Shown: positions 11,123 to 20,396 of the stretch, one piece after another | Position numbering within the stretch: the stretch's first letter is position 1 | Layout of the letters: every line of letters starts with the position of its first letter | NCBI RefSeq assembly: GCF_023161665.1 | Contig: NZ_JALNTW010000010.1 | Span: forward strand, 62,001-126,000 | Length of the DNA stretch: 64,000 bases | Source: Shewanella sp. 1CM18E | GTDB lineage: Bacteria > Pseudomonadota > Gammaproteobacteria > Enterobacterales > Shewanellaceae | Direction: 5' to 3' | Notes under the pieces: generated by a model | Database searches by the model: none | The model's input: the letters and a program-made list of their open reading frames with translations, nothing else | Told to the model about the DNA's origin: nothing | Position numbers and translations under genes: made by a program

Positions 11123-12499
11123 TTAACACTCGACAATATTCACAGCTAAGCCACCTTTAGCGGTTTCTTTGTATTTACTGCGCATATCTTTACCAGTATC
11201 CATCATGGTCTTAATCACTTTATCCAGTGATACCTTGTGGTTACCGTCACCGCGCATAGCCATGCGTGAAGCGTTAATTGCTTTTACTGCGCCCATAGCA
11301 TTACGTTCGATACAAGGAACTTGTACCAGGCCGCCAACTGGATCACAGGTTAGGCCTAAATTATGTTCCATGCCAATTTCAGCGGCGTTTTCTACATGCT
11401 CAACGGTGCCGCCCATGATTTCAGTTAACGCTGCCGCTGCCATAGAGCAGGCCACGCCCACTTCGCCTTGGCAGCCGACCTCGGCACCAGAAATTGAAGC
11501 ATTCTTTTTATAAAGAATACCGATAGCTGCAGCTGTGAGTAAATAGCGACAACAGATGTCTTTATCAACTTCTTGTACAAACATATCGTAATAGCATAAA
11601 ACGGCAGGAATAATGCCTGCAGCGCCATTAGTTGGCGCAGTCACAACGCGATCGCCGGCAGCATTTTGCTCATTAACTGAAAGTGCGAATAGGTCGACCC
11701 AATCCATAGCCGTTAGCGGATCAACACAGTTTTTACCTTCAGCTTTAAGGCGACGATACAGCGATGGTGCACGGCGTCTTAATTTTAATCCGCCAGGCAA
11801 CATGCCTTCTTTTAAATAGCCACGTTCAACACAGTTTTTCATCGTTTGCCAAATATGCCATAGCTGCTCTTCAATTTCGTCACTATCGGCAATGCTTAGT
11901 TCGTTAGCCATCATTAGCGATGAAATACTAAAACCGTTTTCGGTACAAAGCTCTAACAGTTGTTGGGCAGAATTAAAGTCATAAGGCGCGGCTTTAATTG
12001 GTGTTGCAGGTGAAGCATCTTGAGCTTGAATTTCATCTTCATCAAGAATAAATCCACCACCAACAGAGTAATAAGTGCGCTCATATATACACTCGCCTGC
12101 TTTATAGGCGTATAACGTCATGGCGTTGGCGTGTGCTGGTAGACTTTTACGTCTGTGATAGGTGATACCGTTTGCACGGGTAAAGCGCACTGAACGCCCG
12201 CTAGCAAGTCGCAAACTCTCATCATCGCTGACTTGTTGTAAAATGGCGTCAATATTATCGGTATCAACAGTATCTGGTGCTTCACCCATTAGGCCTAAAA
12301 TCACCGCTTTACCTGTACCGTGCCCTTTACCTGTTTGGCCTAAAGAGCCAAACAATTCCGAGCGTAATTCATCTATCTCATCTAGATGACCCAGTGCTTG
12401 TAACTGGTTGATAAAAACATTGCCGGCTTTCATCGGGCCAACGGTGTGGGAACTTGACGGCCCTATGCCGATTTTGAACATGTCGAATACACTAATCAT
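11123..12499 (-). CDS. sdaA: L-serine dehydratase, single-chain 4Fe-4S type
   Basis: The enzyme deaminates L-serine to pyruvate and ammonia in the cytoplasm using an oxygen-sensitive 4Fe-4S cluster, not PLP. It has 458 residues. The N-terminal beta domain starts MISVFDMFKIGIGPSSSHTV, and the catalytic alpha domain follows. Cluster ligands are Cys343 (VGCQGEVG), Cys385 (LTCDPVGG) and Cys396 (VPCIERN). The chain ends exactly in Cys458. In the Legionella enzyme of the same length, the C-terminal Cys occupies the active site and acts as the fourth ligand, and the arrangement here matches. The symbol sdaA is used for the family; it could equally be called sdaB. Terminator shared with cysB. Confidence 0.95.
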   Translation of the reverse strand: MISVFDMFKIGIGPSSSHTVGPMKAGNVFINQLQALGHLDEIDELRSELFGSLGQTGKGHGTGKAVILGLMGEAPDTVDTDNIDAILQQVSDDESLRLASGRSVRFTRANGITYHRRKSLPAHANAMTLYAYKAGECIYERTYYSVGGGFILDEDEIQAQDASPATPIKAAPYDFNSAQQLLELCTENGFSISSLMMANELSIADSDEIEEQLWHIWQTMKNCVERGYLKEGMLPGGLKLRRRAPSLYRRLKAEGKNCVDPLTAMDWVDLFALSVNEQNAAGDRVVTAPTNGAAGIIPAVLCYYDMFVQEVDKDICCRYLLTAAAIGILYKKNASISGAEVGCQGEVGVACSMAAAALTEIMGGTVEHVENAAEIGMEHNLGLTCDPVGGLVQVPCIERNAMGAVKAINASRMAMRGDGNHKVSLDKVIKTMMDTGKDMRSKYKETAKGGLAVNIVEC

Positions 12500-12797
12500 G
12501 TTAAACCTTTATCGCTCTAGTCGTTATAATTATAACCAACTTCACTAAGATACTACTGGATGGAGGAATGACGCTATTCTTGGTATATTTCAGCTATCCA
12601 GTAAGTAAAAAACAATGCTTGTGGTTAATCTTAGTCGCTTGAATTATTGGTGTAAAAAAAGTATCCCATACTTTGAAGCCATCTTTAGCATTAGTTTTTT
12701 TGTATGCAATTTTAGAGTATTAGATAAACTAATTGTTTTTTAGTTGTCGCTATATTGTGTTTGTTCCAGCTTAATCTTGTATTATTTTAGGATTAAC
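12500..12797. other. Intergenic region sdaA-nagZ
   Basis: AT-rich divergent region. It holds the sdaA upstream sequence and weak TATTAT-like hexamers near 12780 on plus. I see no clear operator. A GGATGGAGGAATG segment (12558-12570) resembles one in the hairpin cluster near 42344 but is too short to call a repeat. Confidence 0.4.
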
Positions 12798-12857
12798 ATG
12801 AGCTTATTAACTATTTTTAGCTTAATCCCAGCTGTTGTTTTATTCTATATTAGTTAG
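12798..12857 (+). CDS. Possible 19-residue hydrophobic small protein
   Basis: ATG 12798 opens 19 codons for MSLLTIFSLIPAVVLFYIS, almost entirely hydrophobic and long enough for one membrane helix. It is preceded by TAGGAT at a plausible ribosome-site distance. It ends 36 bases before nagZ. It could be a small membrane protein, a leader ORF of the nagZ message, or chance. Only its composition and ribosome site support it. Confidence 0.3.
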   Translation: MSLLTIFSLIPAVVLFYIS

Positions 12858-12893
12858 GCTAGATTTTATCTCGATAAAAAATTTGAGGGTTAT

Positions 12894-13901
12894 ATGAGTT
12901 ATTTGATGTTAGATATCGAGTCCACAACGTTAGATCAAAGAGAATCAGCGCAGTTAACTCACCCTATGGTCGGCGGCCTTATTTTATTCAGCCGCAATTA
13001 TGTTGATCGCGAGCAACTCATTGCGTTGATCAAATCAATCCGCGCTATTCGCCCGGATATTTTAATTGCAGTAGACCATGAAGGCGGCCGAGTGCAGCGT
13101 TTTCGTGATGGCTTTACGGTATTACCAGCTATGGGCGATATTTTACCTGCTGCAAAAGGCGATATGGTTCAGGCTAAAGCTTGGGCTACCGAGCTTGGAT
13201 ATCTAATGGCGATTGAGTTACTGGCTGTTGATATCGATTTAAGTTTCGCACCAGTACTAGACTTAAATGGTATTAGCCAAGTGATAGGTACCCGTAGTTT
13301 TAGCCCTGAAAAAGGCGAAGTTATTGAACTTGCGAGTGCGTTTATTGATGGTATGGAGCAAGCGGGCATGTGCGCTGTTGGTAAGCACTTTCCTGGGCAT
13401 GGCAGTGTTGTTGCAGACTCTCATATTGCTAAACCTGTCGATGAGCGTACTAAAGATGAAATTTTTGCAGACGATATGCAGCCATTTTCAAATTTAATTG
13501 CTAAAAATAGATTGCAGGGCATTATGCCTGCACATGTTATTTACCCAAAAGTTGACAGCCAACCAGCAGGTTTTTCATCATTTTGGTTACAAGAAGTACT
13601 ACGCCAGCAATTATCATTTAATGGTGTTATTTTTTCTGATGATCTTGGTATGAAAGGCGCTGCGGTTGCTGGTGGTTATACTGCAAGGGCGCAGTCTGCA
13701 TTAGATGCTGGCTGTAATATGATTTTGGTATGCAATGACAGCGCCGGCGCAACGGAAGTGTTAGGTGGCGTAAATTGGCCAACAGACGATAAAGGTTTAA
13801 GCGCCAATTTACTTAAGCCGGATCATAAAAAGGTAGCATTAGCGCTACAAGATAATGCTCGCTGGGAACATGCTAAGGCAATTGCTAAAAGTTTGATTTA
13901 G
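12894..13901 (+). CDS. nagZ: Beta-N-acetylhexosaminidase NagZ
   Basis: NagZ is a cytoplasmic glycoside hydrolase family 3 enzyme that removes N-acetylglucosamine from 1,6-anhydro-muropeptides during peptidoglycan recycling. In many gammaproteobacteria its product controls AmpC induction. It has 335 residues. Seen motifs are GLILFSRN, AVDHEGGRVQRF, the active-site loop KHFPGHGSVVADSH with its catalytic His, and FSDDLGMKGA containing the nucleophile Asp (pair at 249-250). The single-domain TIM-barrel length is typical. ycfP follows 72 bases downstream, the same order as in E. coli. Confidence 0.96.
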   Translation: MSYLMLDIESTTLDQRESAQLTHPMVGGLILFSRNYVDREQLIALIKSIRAIRPDILIAVDHEGGRVQRFRDGFTVLPAMGDILPAAKGDMVQAKAWATELGYLMAIELLAVDIDLSFAPVLDLNGISQVIGTRSFSPEKGEVIELASAFIDGMEQAGMCAVGKHFPGHGSVVADSHIAKPVDERTKDEIFADDMQPFSNLIAKNRLQGIMPAHVIYPKVDSQPAGFSSFWLQEVLRQQLSFNGVIFSDDLGMKGAAVAGGYTARAQSALDAGCNMILVCNDSAGATEVLGGVNWPTDDKGLSANLLKPDHKKVALALQDNARWEHAKAIAKSLI

Positions 13902-13973
13902 CGCAATATGGTTTTAAGCTGAGCTTGCTAGGTTGGCTTATATTAATTTAAGAATTTGGTATTTGGGGGCAAT

Positions 13974-14513
13974 ATGATCCTTTACCTTCATGGGTTTGAT
14001 GCAACAAGCCCAGGCAATCACGACAAAATGCGACAGTTGCAGTTCATCGATGATGATGTGCGTCTTGTGAGTTACAGTACGCTGCATCCTAAAAATGACA
14101 TGCAATATTTATTGAACGAAGTGAATAAGCAAATTGCATCATCAGACGATACTGCACCTTTGATTATTGGTGTGGGTCTTGGTGGTTATTGGGCTGAGCG
14201 AATTGGTTTTTTAAATGGCATAAAATCGGTACTGATTAACCCTAACTTAGCACCACAAGATAATATGGTTGGAAAAATTGATCGGCCAGAAGAATACGCT
14301 GATATTGCCAATAAATGTGTTAAAGGCTTTCGCGACAAGAATAACGCTAAGGCTCTGTGCATTCTAGCCCGTAATGACACGGTGACGAATAACCAGGCTA
14401 CAGAAGCGTTGCTTAAAGACTTTTATCCAATAGAGTGGGATGATGAGCAACAACATAAGTTTGCGTCTTTAGCGGCTCATTTACAGCTGATTAAGACATT
14501 TAAAGCCAGCTAA
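13974..14513 (+). CDS. ycfP: YcfP family alpha/beta-hydrolase-like protein
   Basis: Member of the UPF0227/YcfP family, 179 residues from ATG 13974. That start follows GGGGG (13965-13969) and gives the conserved [20 protein letters not shown] six codons earlier is in frame but lacks a ribosome site. The alpha/beta-hydrolase elbow reads [14 protein letters not shown], so the usual nucleophilic Ser is Gly, as in E. coli YcfP. Conventional esterase activity is therefore doubtful. Other conserved blocks are [10 protein letters not shown] and [13 protein letters not shown]. It follows nagZ in a probable two-gene operon. Biochemical role unknown. Confidence 0.92.
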   Translation: MILYLHGFDATSPGNHDKMRQLQFIDDDVRLVSYSTLHPKNDMQYLLNEVNKQIASSDDTAPLIIGVGLGGYWAERIGFLNGIKSVLINPNLAPQDNMVGKIDRPEEYADIANKCVKGFRDKNNAKALCILARNDTVTNNQATEALLKDFYPIEWDDEQQHKFASLAAHLQLIKTFKAS

Positions 14514-14572
14514 CGTGTGACTAATATTAAAAGCTGCAATTTGTAGCTGCAGTATTTTAAATCATTATATAA

Positions 14573-14607
14573 AGCCATCAATTGCGTTAGCTCTTGGTGG
14601 TTTTTTT
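14573..14607 (+). terminator. Intrinsic terminator after ycfP
   Basis: AGCCATCAA pairs with TTGGTGGTT (two G-U pairs) across a loop of about 11 bases, followed by a run of seven T residues. It separates ycfP from the acylphosphatase gene. Confidence 0.65.
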
Positions 14608-14715
14608 GTGTCTATTGAACCTTTCTGTTCAAAGAGTGTTAGTTTAAGCGAATGGCAAGATTAGTATTATACTGATCATATACAGTAAACGCCGGTGAGC
14701 AACAAGGAAGACCTT

Positions 14716-14991
14716 ATGAAACGTGTTGTGATAAAGGTGAAAGGTAAGGTACAAGGTGTTTCGTATCGCCAGCATACACTAAGACAAGCAACAGCACTTG
14801 GCGTGACAGGCTACGTGAGTAATCTAAGTGATGGCTCGGTACAGGTTTTAGCACAAGGCGGTGAGCCCGCGGTGGATAAACTGATTAGTTGGTGTTATAT
14901 AGGTTCGCCATCTTCACTCGTTGAAGATGTGTTTGTTGAGGAAGATGAGGCAGATGAGATCTACCTCGACTTTTCAATTATCCAACTTTAA
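14716..14991 (+). CDS. Acylphosphatase
   Basis: Small cytoplasmic enzyme that hydrolyses acyl phosphates. It has 91 residues from ATG 14716, chosen over an upstream in-frame GTG (14695) because AAGGAAG lies just before it and the protein then starts at the usual MKRVVIKVKGKVQGV. Catalytic Arg18 is in the phosphate loop VQGVSYR, and Asn36 is in SNLSDGSVQV. The last four bases overlap the end of csiV on the opposite strand. Confidence 0.94.
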   Translation: MKRVVIKVKGKVQGVSYRQHTLRQATALGVTGYVSNLSDGSVQVLAQGGEPAVDKLISWCYIGSPSSLVEDVFVEEDEADEIYLDFSIIQL

Positions 14992-15989
14992 AAGGTTGCG
15001 TCCGGCAGAGCTGCTGTATCGGTTTGAGGCTCTGGTTCTGCAACTCGTGCAGTTGGGTGTTCCATTTTACGAATTTGAATAATCATACCCATTTTAGGGT
15101 GATCAAAATAGTGCACTTCATCACTGCGAACACGTCGATTTTGAGTCATAGGAATAGAGTATAGGAACGGGCTGGTCACTTCTTGTGAACCTGTTTCTAC
15201 TGTATTCGAATCAGCACGCAGTTCACTGCTCGCAAGTGTAACGGTTTTGCTGCCAGCTTCACGTAACCTAAAGTCGGTTTCAATAAACAGGTAATGTTGC
15301 AAATAGATATTTATCGTACCGTCAAACTTCCAAACAGGCTTTTGACTGTTATTAGAAAATTGAGTTCCAAAAAAGTCAAAGTTATCAAATTCTGAGCTAC
15401 TGTTGCTCGTCTCTATAGGCTGACCGTTAAACTCATACTCTTCTGAATAGTCATGGCCAGAAAAAAGCTTAACCGGAACAGCGCGATTGCGAGGGAGCAT
15501 AGATTGCTGCCAAGTCATATGCAGTAAGCTACTGGTGCCTTTTTCACGAGAAATGGTGGCCATAATATCTTTAAACTGACTTTGGCTTTGAGCTAAAAGT
15601 ACAGCACCATCGCCTAAATGGGCCACTGCTGGATTTGGCGCCGAAATTTGCATCGGTACATCTGCCATTGCCTTATGTTTGGCACTACTCATTTGCTCGT
15701 TGCAATTTACGCTATCAGTCGCCCAATCTGTAGAGGTACAACCGTTTAATCCCATACTCACTGCTGTGAGATCGGTACTAATTAACGGCGTAATAAAATC
15801 TACAGTTTTACGGTTTGATTTGGTCGCTGTCTCAGTCGACCATTGCTCGGTTGTAGGAACATCGCGCTCGAAGATATAGACTTCGACCTCAAACCAGCGT
15901 TCTTCAGCCGCAAATGTATTCGCTGTAAAGCCAGATAAAAGGCTTACAGCTAAAGCTGCGCTTAGTCTGTTTTTAGATAGTCTTAACAC
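14988..15989 (-). CDS. csiV: Probable peptidoglycan-binding protein CsiV
   Basis: This 333-residue exported protein has a Sec signal cut near Ala27 (ANTFA-AEE). The mature start ERWFEVEVYIFERD and the C-terminal block HYFDHPKMGMIIQIRK are typical of the CsiV family. In Vibrio cholerae CsiV binds peptidoglycan in the periplasm and is needed for wall synthesis by PBP1A. The name is family recognition, not tested here. It follows mfd by two bases and is probably co-transcribed with it. Its 3' end overlaps the acylphosphatase gene by four bases, so no separate terminator fits between them. Confidence 0.8.
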   Translation of the reverse strand: MLRLSKNRLSAALAVSLLSGFTANTFAAEERWFEVEVYIFERDVPTTEQWSTETATKSNRKTVDFITPLISTDLTAVSMGLNGCTSTDWATDSVNCNEQMSSAKHKAMADVPMQISAPNPAVAHLGDGAVLLAQSQSQFKDIMATISREKGTSSLLHMTWQQSMLPRNRAVPVKLFSGHDYSEEYEFNGQPIETSNSSSEFDNFDFFGTQFSNNSQKPVWKFDGTINIYLQHYLFIETDFRLREAGSKTVTLASSELRADSNTVETGSQEVTSPFLYSIPMTQNRRVRSDEVHYFDHPKMGMIIQIRKMEHPTARVAEPEPQTDTAALPDATF

Positions 15990-15991
15990 GG

Positions 15992-18900
15992 TTATTCTCC
16001 AAGACGATGTTGAAACAACTGCTCGATTAACAGCTTAAGTAATGCGAGTCTGTCTTTTGCTGTTTCAGAAGGCATAGTAAATTTTAGCTTATTTGGCCCA
16101 TCCATTCGATATACTTGGGGCTGAGTTTGCAGTAAGCCGATGATAAAGGTTGGATCAACCTTATTGTTTTCACCAAACTCTATACTACCACCTTTAGCGT
16201 GCATTTCGATTTTTCTTAAGCCTAACTGTGTGGCTAAATGCTTATAAAGCGTCATTTCCATCAAGTTTTTGGTGGCGTCAGGTAACATACCAAAACGGTC
16301 AATTAACTCGACTTTGAGTTCATCAATTGCTTTGGCTGTTTCACAGTTCGCGATACGTTTATAAAGCGACAAACGCATATTGACATCAGCAACATAATCT
16401 TCAGGTAATAATGCTGGGATCCTAAGCTCAATTTCACATTGGTGGCGCAGCATCTGATTTAGCGATGGCTCTTTACCTTGCTTGAGTGATTTAACTGCAT
16501 CTTCAAGCATTTCCATATATAGAGTAAAACCAATTTTTGAAATATGACCGCTTTGCTCATCACCTAGCAGTTCACCAGCGCCGCGAATTTCTAGATCTTG
16601 AGTGGCGAGCATAAAGCCTGCACCTAGATCTTCTAATGCGCCAATCGCTTCGAGTCTTTTACGAGCGTCTTTGGTCATACGTTTAGGATGTGGCGTCATT
16701 AAATAAGCGTATGCTTGATGGTGTGAACGACCAACACGACCACGTAGCTGATGTAATTGTGCTAAACCAAAGTTGTCAGCTCGCTCAATAACTATGGTGT
16801 TGGCTGAAGGCACATCGATACCGGTTTCAATGATGGTGGTACAAACAAGTACGTTAAAGCGCTGGTGATAAAAATCAGACATCACCTTTTCTAGCTCGCG
16901 CTCGCGCATTTGGCCGTGTGCGGTCACGACGCGTGCTTCAGGCAGCAAGTCACGGATCTCATCGGCTCGTTTTTCAATGCTTTCAACGCTGTTATGTAAG
17001 AAGTAGACTTGGCCACCCCTTAATATTTCTCGTAACAACGCCTCACGAATAGTCGCTTCATCATATTCTCTGACAAAAGTTTTTACCGCTAAACGTTTAG
17101 CTGGAGGCGTGGCGATAATCGATAAATCGCGCATGCCCGACATCGCCATATTCAGCGTTCGCGGAATTGGTGTTGCCGTTAAGGTTAAAATATCTACATT
17201 GGCACGCAGCGCTTTAATTTTCTCTTTTTGCCTGACACCAAAACGGTGTTCTTCGTCGATAATGAGTAAGCCTAGATTTTCAAACTTTGCTTCAGATTGC
17301 AGTAGTTTATGGGTACCGATAACGATATCCACTTTGCCATCAAGTAAGTCTTGCATGACTTGTGTTTGTTCTTTGGCGGTTTTAAAGCGTGACATGACTT
17401 CAATTTTAAACGGCCAATCAGCAAATCTGTCTTTAAAGTTTTCATAATGTTGCTGAGCGAGTAGGGTGGTTGGCACCAAAATCGCGACTTGCTTACCGTC
17501 ATTTACTGCAACAAAAGCCGCGCGCATAGCGACCTCGGTTTTACCAAAGCCTACATCACCACACACAAGTCTATCCATCGCCGTTGGTGAGCGCATATCT
17601 TCAAGAACGGCTTCAATAGCGGTTTCTTGATCGACGGTTTCCTCATAAGGGAAGCTATTGGCAAACAAGGCGTACTCTTCTTGGTCAATACGGCACGCCT
17701 CACCAGGTCGTGCTTGTCTGCGAGCATAAACATCGAGTAGCTCTGCTGCGACGTCACGGATTTTTTCGACTGCTTTTTTCTTGGCTTTGGCCCAGCTTTC
17801 GTTACCAAGTTTGTTAAGCGTTGCTTCTTCATCAGGGCCAACACTGTAGCGACTAATTAAATGCAGGGAAGCAACCGGAACGTATAGCTTATCGCCACCG
17901 GAATATTCTAGAACCAAATATTCAGCAACTAAGCCTCCAGTGTCTAATGTTTCAAGACCTTGGTAACGGGCGACACCATGATCAAGGTGAACAATCGGTT
18001 GGCCAACTTTGAGCTCAGCAAGGTTTTTAACCAGTGCGTCTGAGCTTATTTGGCGCTGCTTGTCACGGCGTCGTCTTTGTGAAATACGCTGCCCAAAAAG
18101 TTCCGTTTCACAAATTAAACTGAATTTGCCACCGGTCTTTTTCTCGATGATACAGCCTTGCGCTAAAGGCGACACAATAAGGCCAAGCTTGGCTTTGCTA
18201 GCAACAAACTCATCTAAGTGGGCAAACAGTTTAGGCTTAAGGTTGATTTTGGCTAACAGCTCAAGTAGCGCTTCTCGGCGACCTTCAGACTCTGCGCTAA
18301 ACAGCATTCTGTCGCCAAGTTCGGCGTACTTTTCAAGCTCAATTAATGGCTGCTTGAGTTTGTGATTAGCGCTAATATCTGGAAGCTTGCTGACTTTGGC
18401 TTGAACCGCGGTACCTGTGTAACCAGTATTTTTAAGGCCAAAGCGGGGCAGTGCTTTAAATTCAGAAAATATTTGCTCTGTGAGTAAATACAACTCTTTT
18501 GGGGCCAGCAGTGGTCTTAAAGGGTCGACTCGTCGGTCTTCATAGCGCGCTTCAACTTCATTAAGGTGTGACTGAGTCGCAGCTTCAATATCACCAATAG
18601 TCACCAGCTGAGTATTAGTTGGTAAATAATCGAAGAGGGTGGCGGTTTCATCAAAAAACAGCGGTAAATAGTTTTCGATGCCTGCTGGCATGGTCTTTTT
18701 ACTGACCATTTGGTAAATCGATCCCGGCTCTTTAACTAAAACTTCAAAGCGGCGGCGATACCTTTGTCTAAATCCTTCAATCGCACTGTCATCGGTTGGA
18801 AACTCTTTCGCTGGCAATAGGCGAATAGCATTTATCTCTTTGCTAGAGCGCTGAGTTTCAGGATCGAAATGACGAATAGTTTCCACTTCATCGTCAAATA

Positions 18901-19465
18901 GCTCGATTCTAAATGGCTGACTTGAGCCCATTGGAAAGATATCGATGATGGAACCACGAACGGCAAATTCACCATGTTCGTAAACCTGTTCAACCACATG
19001 GTAACCGGTATTAATTAACTGCTCGCGCACATCTAACAGGCGATATTTATCGCCTTTTTCAAGCATCAGTACGTTGCCTGTCAGAAACGATTGTGGCGGT
19101 AGACGCACCATTAAGGTGGTGATAGGCACAATTACTACTGCTTGCTCAGCTTGTGGAATGCGCGATAAGGCTTCTAAACGTTGTGATACTAAGTCTTGAT
19201 GTGGCGAAAAACTGTCGTAAGGTAAGGTTTCTCGGTCTGGGAAAAGCCAAATCGATATTGACTGCTCACTCAGTAAGTAGCTTAGTTCGGATTCAAGCGC
19301 GATTGCCGTCGGCGTGTCGGCGGTAACCACTAAGGTTACATCCTTGTGCTGTTTAGCAATGTTGGCGATGGTTAGCGCTTGATCAGCGCCGCCGAGTGTA
19401 CACAGCGTTTGCGCGAGTTTTGCGCTCTTGACCGCTGGTGGAGTCAATACAGAAAAAGCATTCAT
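15992..19465 (-). CDS. mfd: Transcription-repair coupling factor Mfd
   Basis: Mfd is an ATP-dependent translocase that removes RNA polymerase stalled at DNA lesions and recruits UvrA. It has 1157 residues, the usual length. N-terminal UvrB-like domains contain LFPDRETLPYDSFSPH. The RNA-polymerase-interacting region LKVGQPIVHLDHGVARYQGL is followed by helicase motifs: Walker A CGDVGFGKTEVA, DEEH in LLIIDEEHRFGV, TATPIPRTLNMAMSG, and the C-terminal helicase motif QLRGRVGRS. The C-terminal TRCF domain ends at about 1150. The csiV start lies two bases after its stop. Confidence 0.98.
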   Translation of the reverse strand: MNAFSVLTPPAVKSAKLAQTLCTLGGADQALTIANIAKQHKDVTLVVTADTPTAIALESELSYLLSEQSISIWLFPDRETLPYDSFSPHQDLVSQRLEALSRIPQAEQAVVIVPITTLMVRLPPQSFLTGNVLMLEKGDKYRLLDVREQLINTGYHVVEQVYEHGEFAVRGSIIDIFPMGSSQPFRIELFDDEVETIRHFDPETQRSSKEINAIRLLPAKEFPTDDSAIEGFRQRYRRRFEVLVKEPGSIYQMVSKKTMPAGIENYLPLFFDETATLFDYLPTNTQLVTIGDIEAATQSHLNEVEARYEDRRVDPLRPLLAPKELYLLTEQIFSEFKALPRFGLKNTGYTGTAVQAKVSKLPDISANHKLKQPLIELEKYAELGDRMLFSAESEGRREALLELLAKINLKPKLFAHLDEFVASKAKLGLIVSPLAQGCIIEKKTGGKFSLICETELFGQRISQRRRRDKQRQISSDALVKNLAELKVGQPIVHLDHGVARYQGLETLDTGGLVAEYLVLEYSGGDKLYVPVASLHLISRYSVGPDEEATLNKLGNESWAKAKKKAVEKIRDVAAELLDVYARRQARPGEACRIDQEEYALFANSFPYEETVDQETAIEAVLEDMRSPTAMDRLVCGDVGFGKTEVAMRAAFVAVNDGKQVAILVPTTLLAQQHYENFKDRFADWPFKIEVMSRFKTAKEQTQVMQDLLDGKVDIVIGTHKLLQSEAKFENLGLLIIDEEHRFGVRQKEKIKALRANVDILTLTATPIPRTLNMAMSGMRDLSIIATPPAKRLAVKTFVREYDEATIREALLREILRGGQVYFLHNSVESIEKRADEIRDLLPEARVVTAHGQMRERELEKVMSDFYHQRFNVLVCTTIIETGIDVPSANTIVIERADNFGLAQLHQLRGRVGRSHHQAYAYLMTPHPKRMTKDARKRLEAIGALEDLGAGFMLATQDLEIRGAGELLGDEQSGHISKIGFTLYMEMLEDAVKSLKQGKEPSLNQMLRHQCEIELRIPALLPEDYVADVNMRLSLYKRIANCETAKAIDELKVELIDRFGMLPDATKNLMEMTLYKHLATQLGLRKIEMHAKGGSIEFGENNKVDPTFIIGLLQTQPQVYRMDGPNKLKFTMPSETAKDRLALLKLLIEQLFQHRLGE

Positions 19466-19554
19466 TAAGGCGAGGAAACAAGTCCATTAGCAGTAAAGTT
19501 GCTAAGTATTGTAGAGGCTTGTCTCAACTCATGCCAGTGAAAATTCTTTTTGTG

Positions 19555-20169
19555 TTAACGGGCTAACTTACGTAATTTAAGTTGTTTTTGTTGCAAGCTT
19601 AAGCTGGCTTTTACCAGTTGCTCTACATCGCTTTCTTGGATCACACTAAAGCTAAATTCACAGGCGTAGCGTAAAGGCGCGGCTCCACTCTCGCTTGTTG
19701 ATGCACCTAGCTCATGGCTATTATCTGCAAGTAATGTGCAGCTGTGTACTTTGGCAATGCATAAAAGCGCGATGAGTTCCTCTTTAATATGCAAGGTCGC
19801 TTTATATTCACGCCCAAGTTCAAGCGCAGTAGTGCTAATTACAGTAAAGCCGCTACCACCAAAGTGGCTTGCTTGATATAAGTCACCGTCATATTGCTCT
19901 TTTGCCATTACATGTTGCAACACCATGTCGATTTTGCGCGATTGCAACTTTAAAAACTCAACGACGGTTTTGGCTTCATCGTCGAGGTGGCGCAGTTGCA
20001 ATAAGCAATCAGATTCAAGTGCTTTAACGTCACTAATTAGTTGCAGTCCACTTGGTAACATGGCGCTGAGTAACTCCGCAGAGGGAAGCGGATTAGCACT
20101 GTCCCAAAGACTCAAATAGGCATCAAATGGATGATTAATACTAAAATAGACTGTAGAGTCGGTTAACAA
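19555..20169 (-). CDS. PilZ-domain-like protein (PlzB-type, degenerate)
   Basis: This 204-residue protein lies between mfd and lolC, the position of the PilZ gene plzB in Vibrio cholerae. The middle contains SHFGGSGFTVIS, where canonical c-di-GMP-binding PilZ domains have (D/N)xSxxG. The acidic residue is missing and no clear RxxxR precedes it, so c-di-GMP binding is doubtful. The start is TTG 20169, supported by AGAGG eight bases upstream. The assignment rests on position and the weak motif. It could be a structural relative only. Confidence 0.6.
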   Translation of the reverse strand: MLTDSTVYFSINHPFDAYLSLWDSANPLPSAELLSAMLPSGLQLISDVKALESDCLLQLRHLDDEAKTVVEFLKLQSRKIDMVLQHVMAKEQYDGDLYQASHFGGSGFTVISTTALELGREYKATLHIKEELIALLCIAKVHSCTLLADNSHELGASTSESGAAPLRYACEFSFSVIQESDVEQLVKASLSLQQKQLKLRKLAR

Positions 20170-20396
20170 GGGAGTTGCCTCTTGTTTTTAGGGGGCTAAT
20201 ACCCCTATTATCGTGCGCATCTTTATGATTTAGCAAGGTTAGACACAAAAATGTCGGGTTTGGAGGTAATGTTTAGATAAACCCTCCAGAGATTTTTGTG
20301 AAGCGTTGAGCAACTATCCCTAAAGCTAAGGGAGTGAGTCTAAGTGTTCACTTGGACTATGAGCTCAACTTAAGTCGATTTTATTTGGGTTTATTA

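Noticed and set aside
14670-14687. LexA-box-like sequence TACTG...CAGTA before the acylphosphatase gene
   Set aside because: The distance between the half-sites is two bases shorter than the SOS consensus, and the gene has no link to DNA repair.
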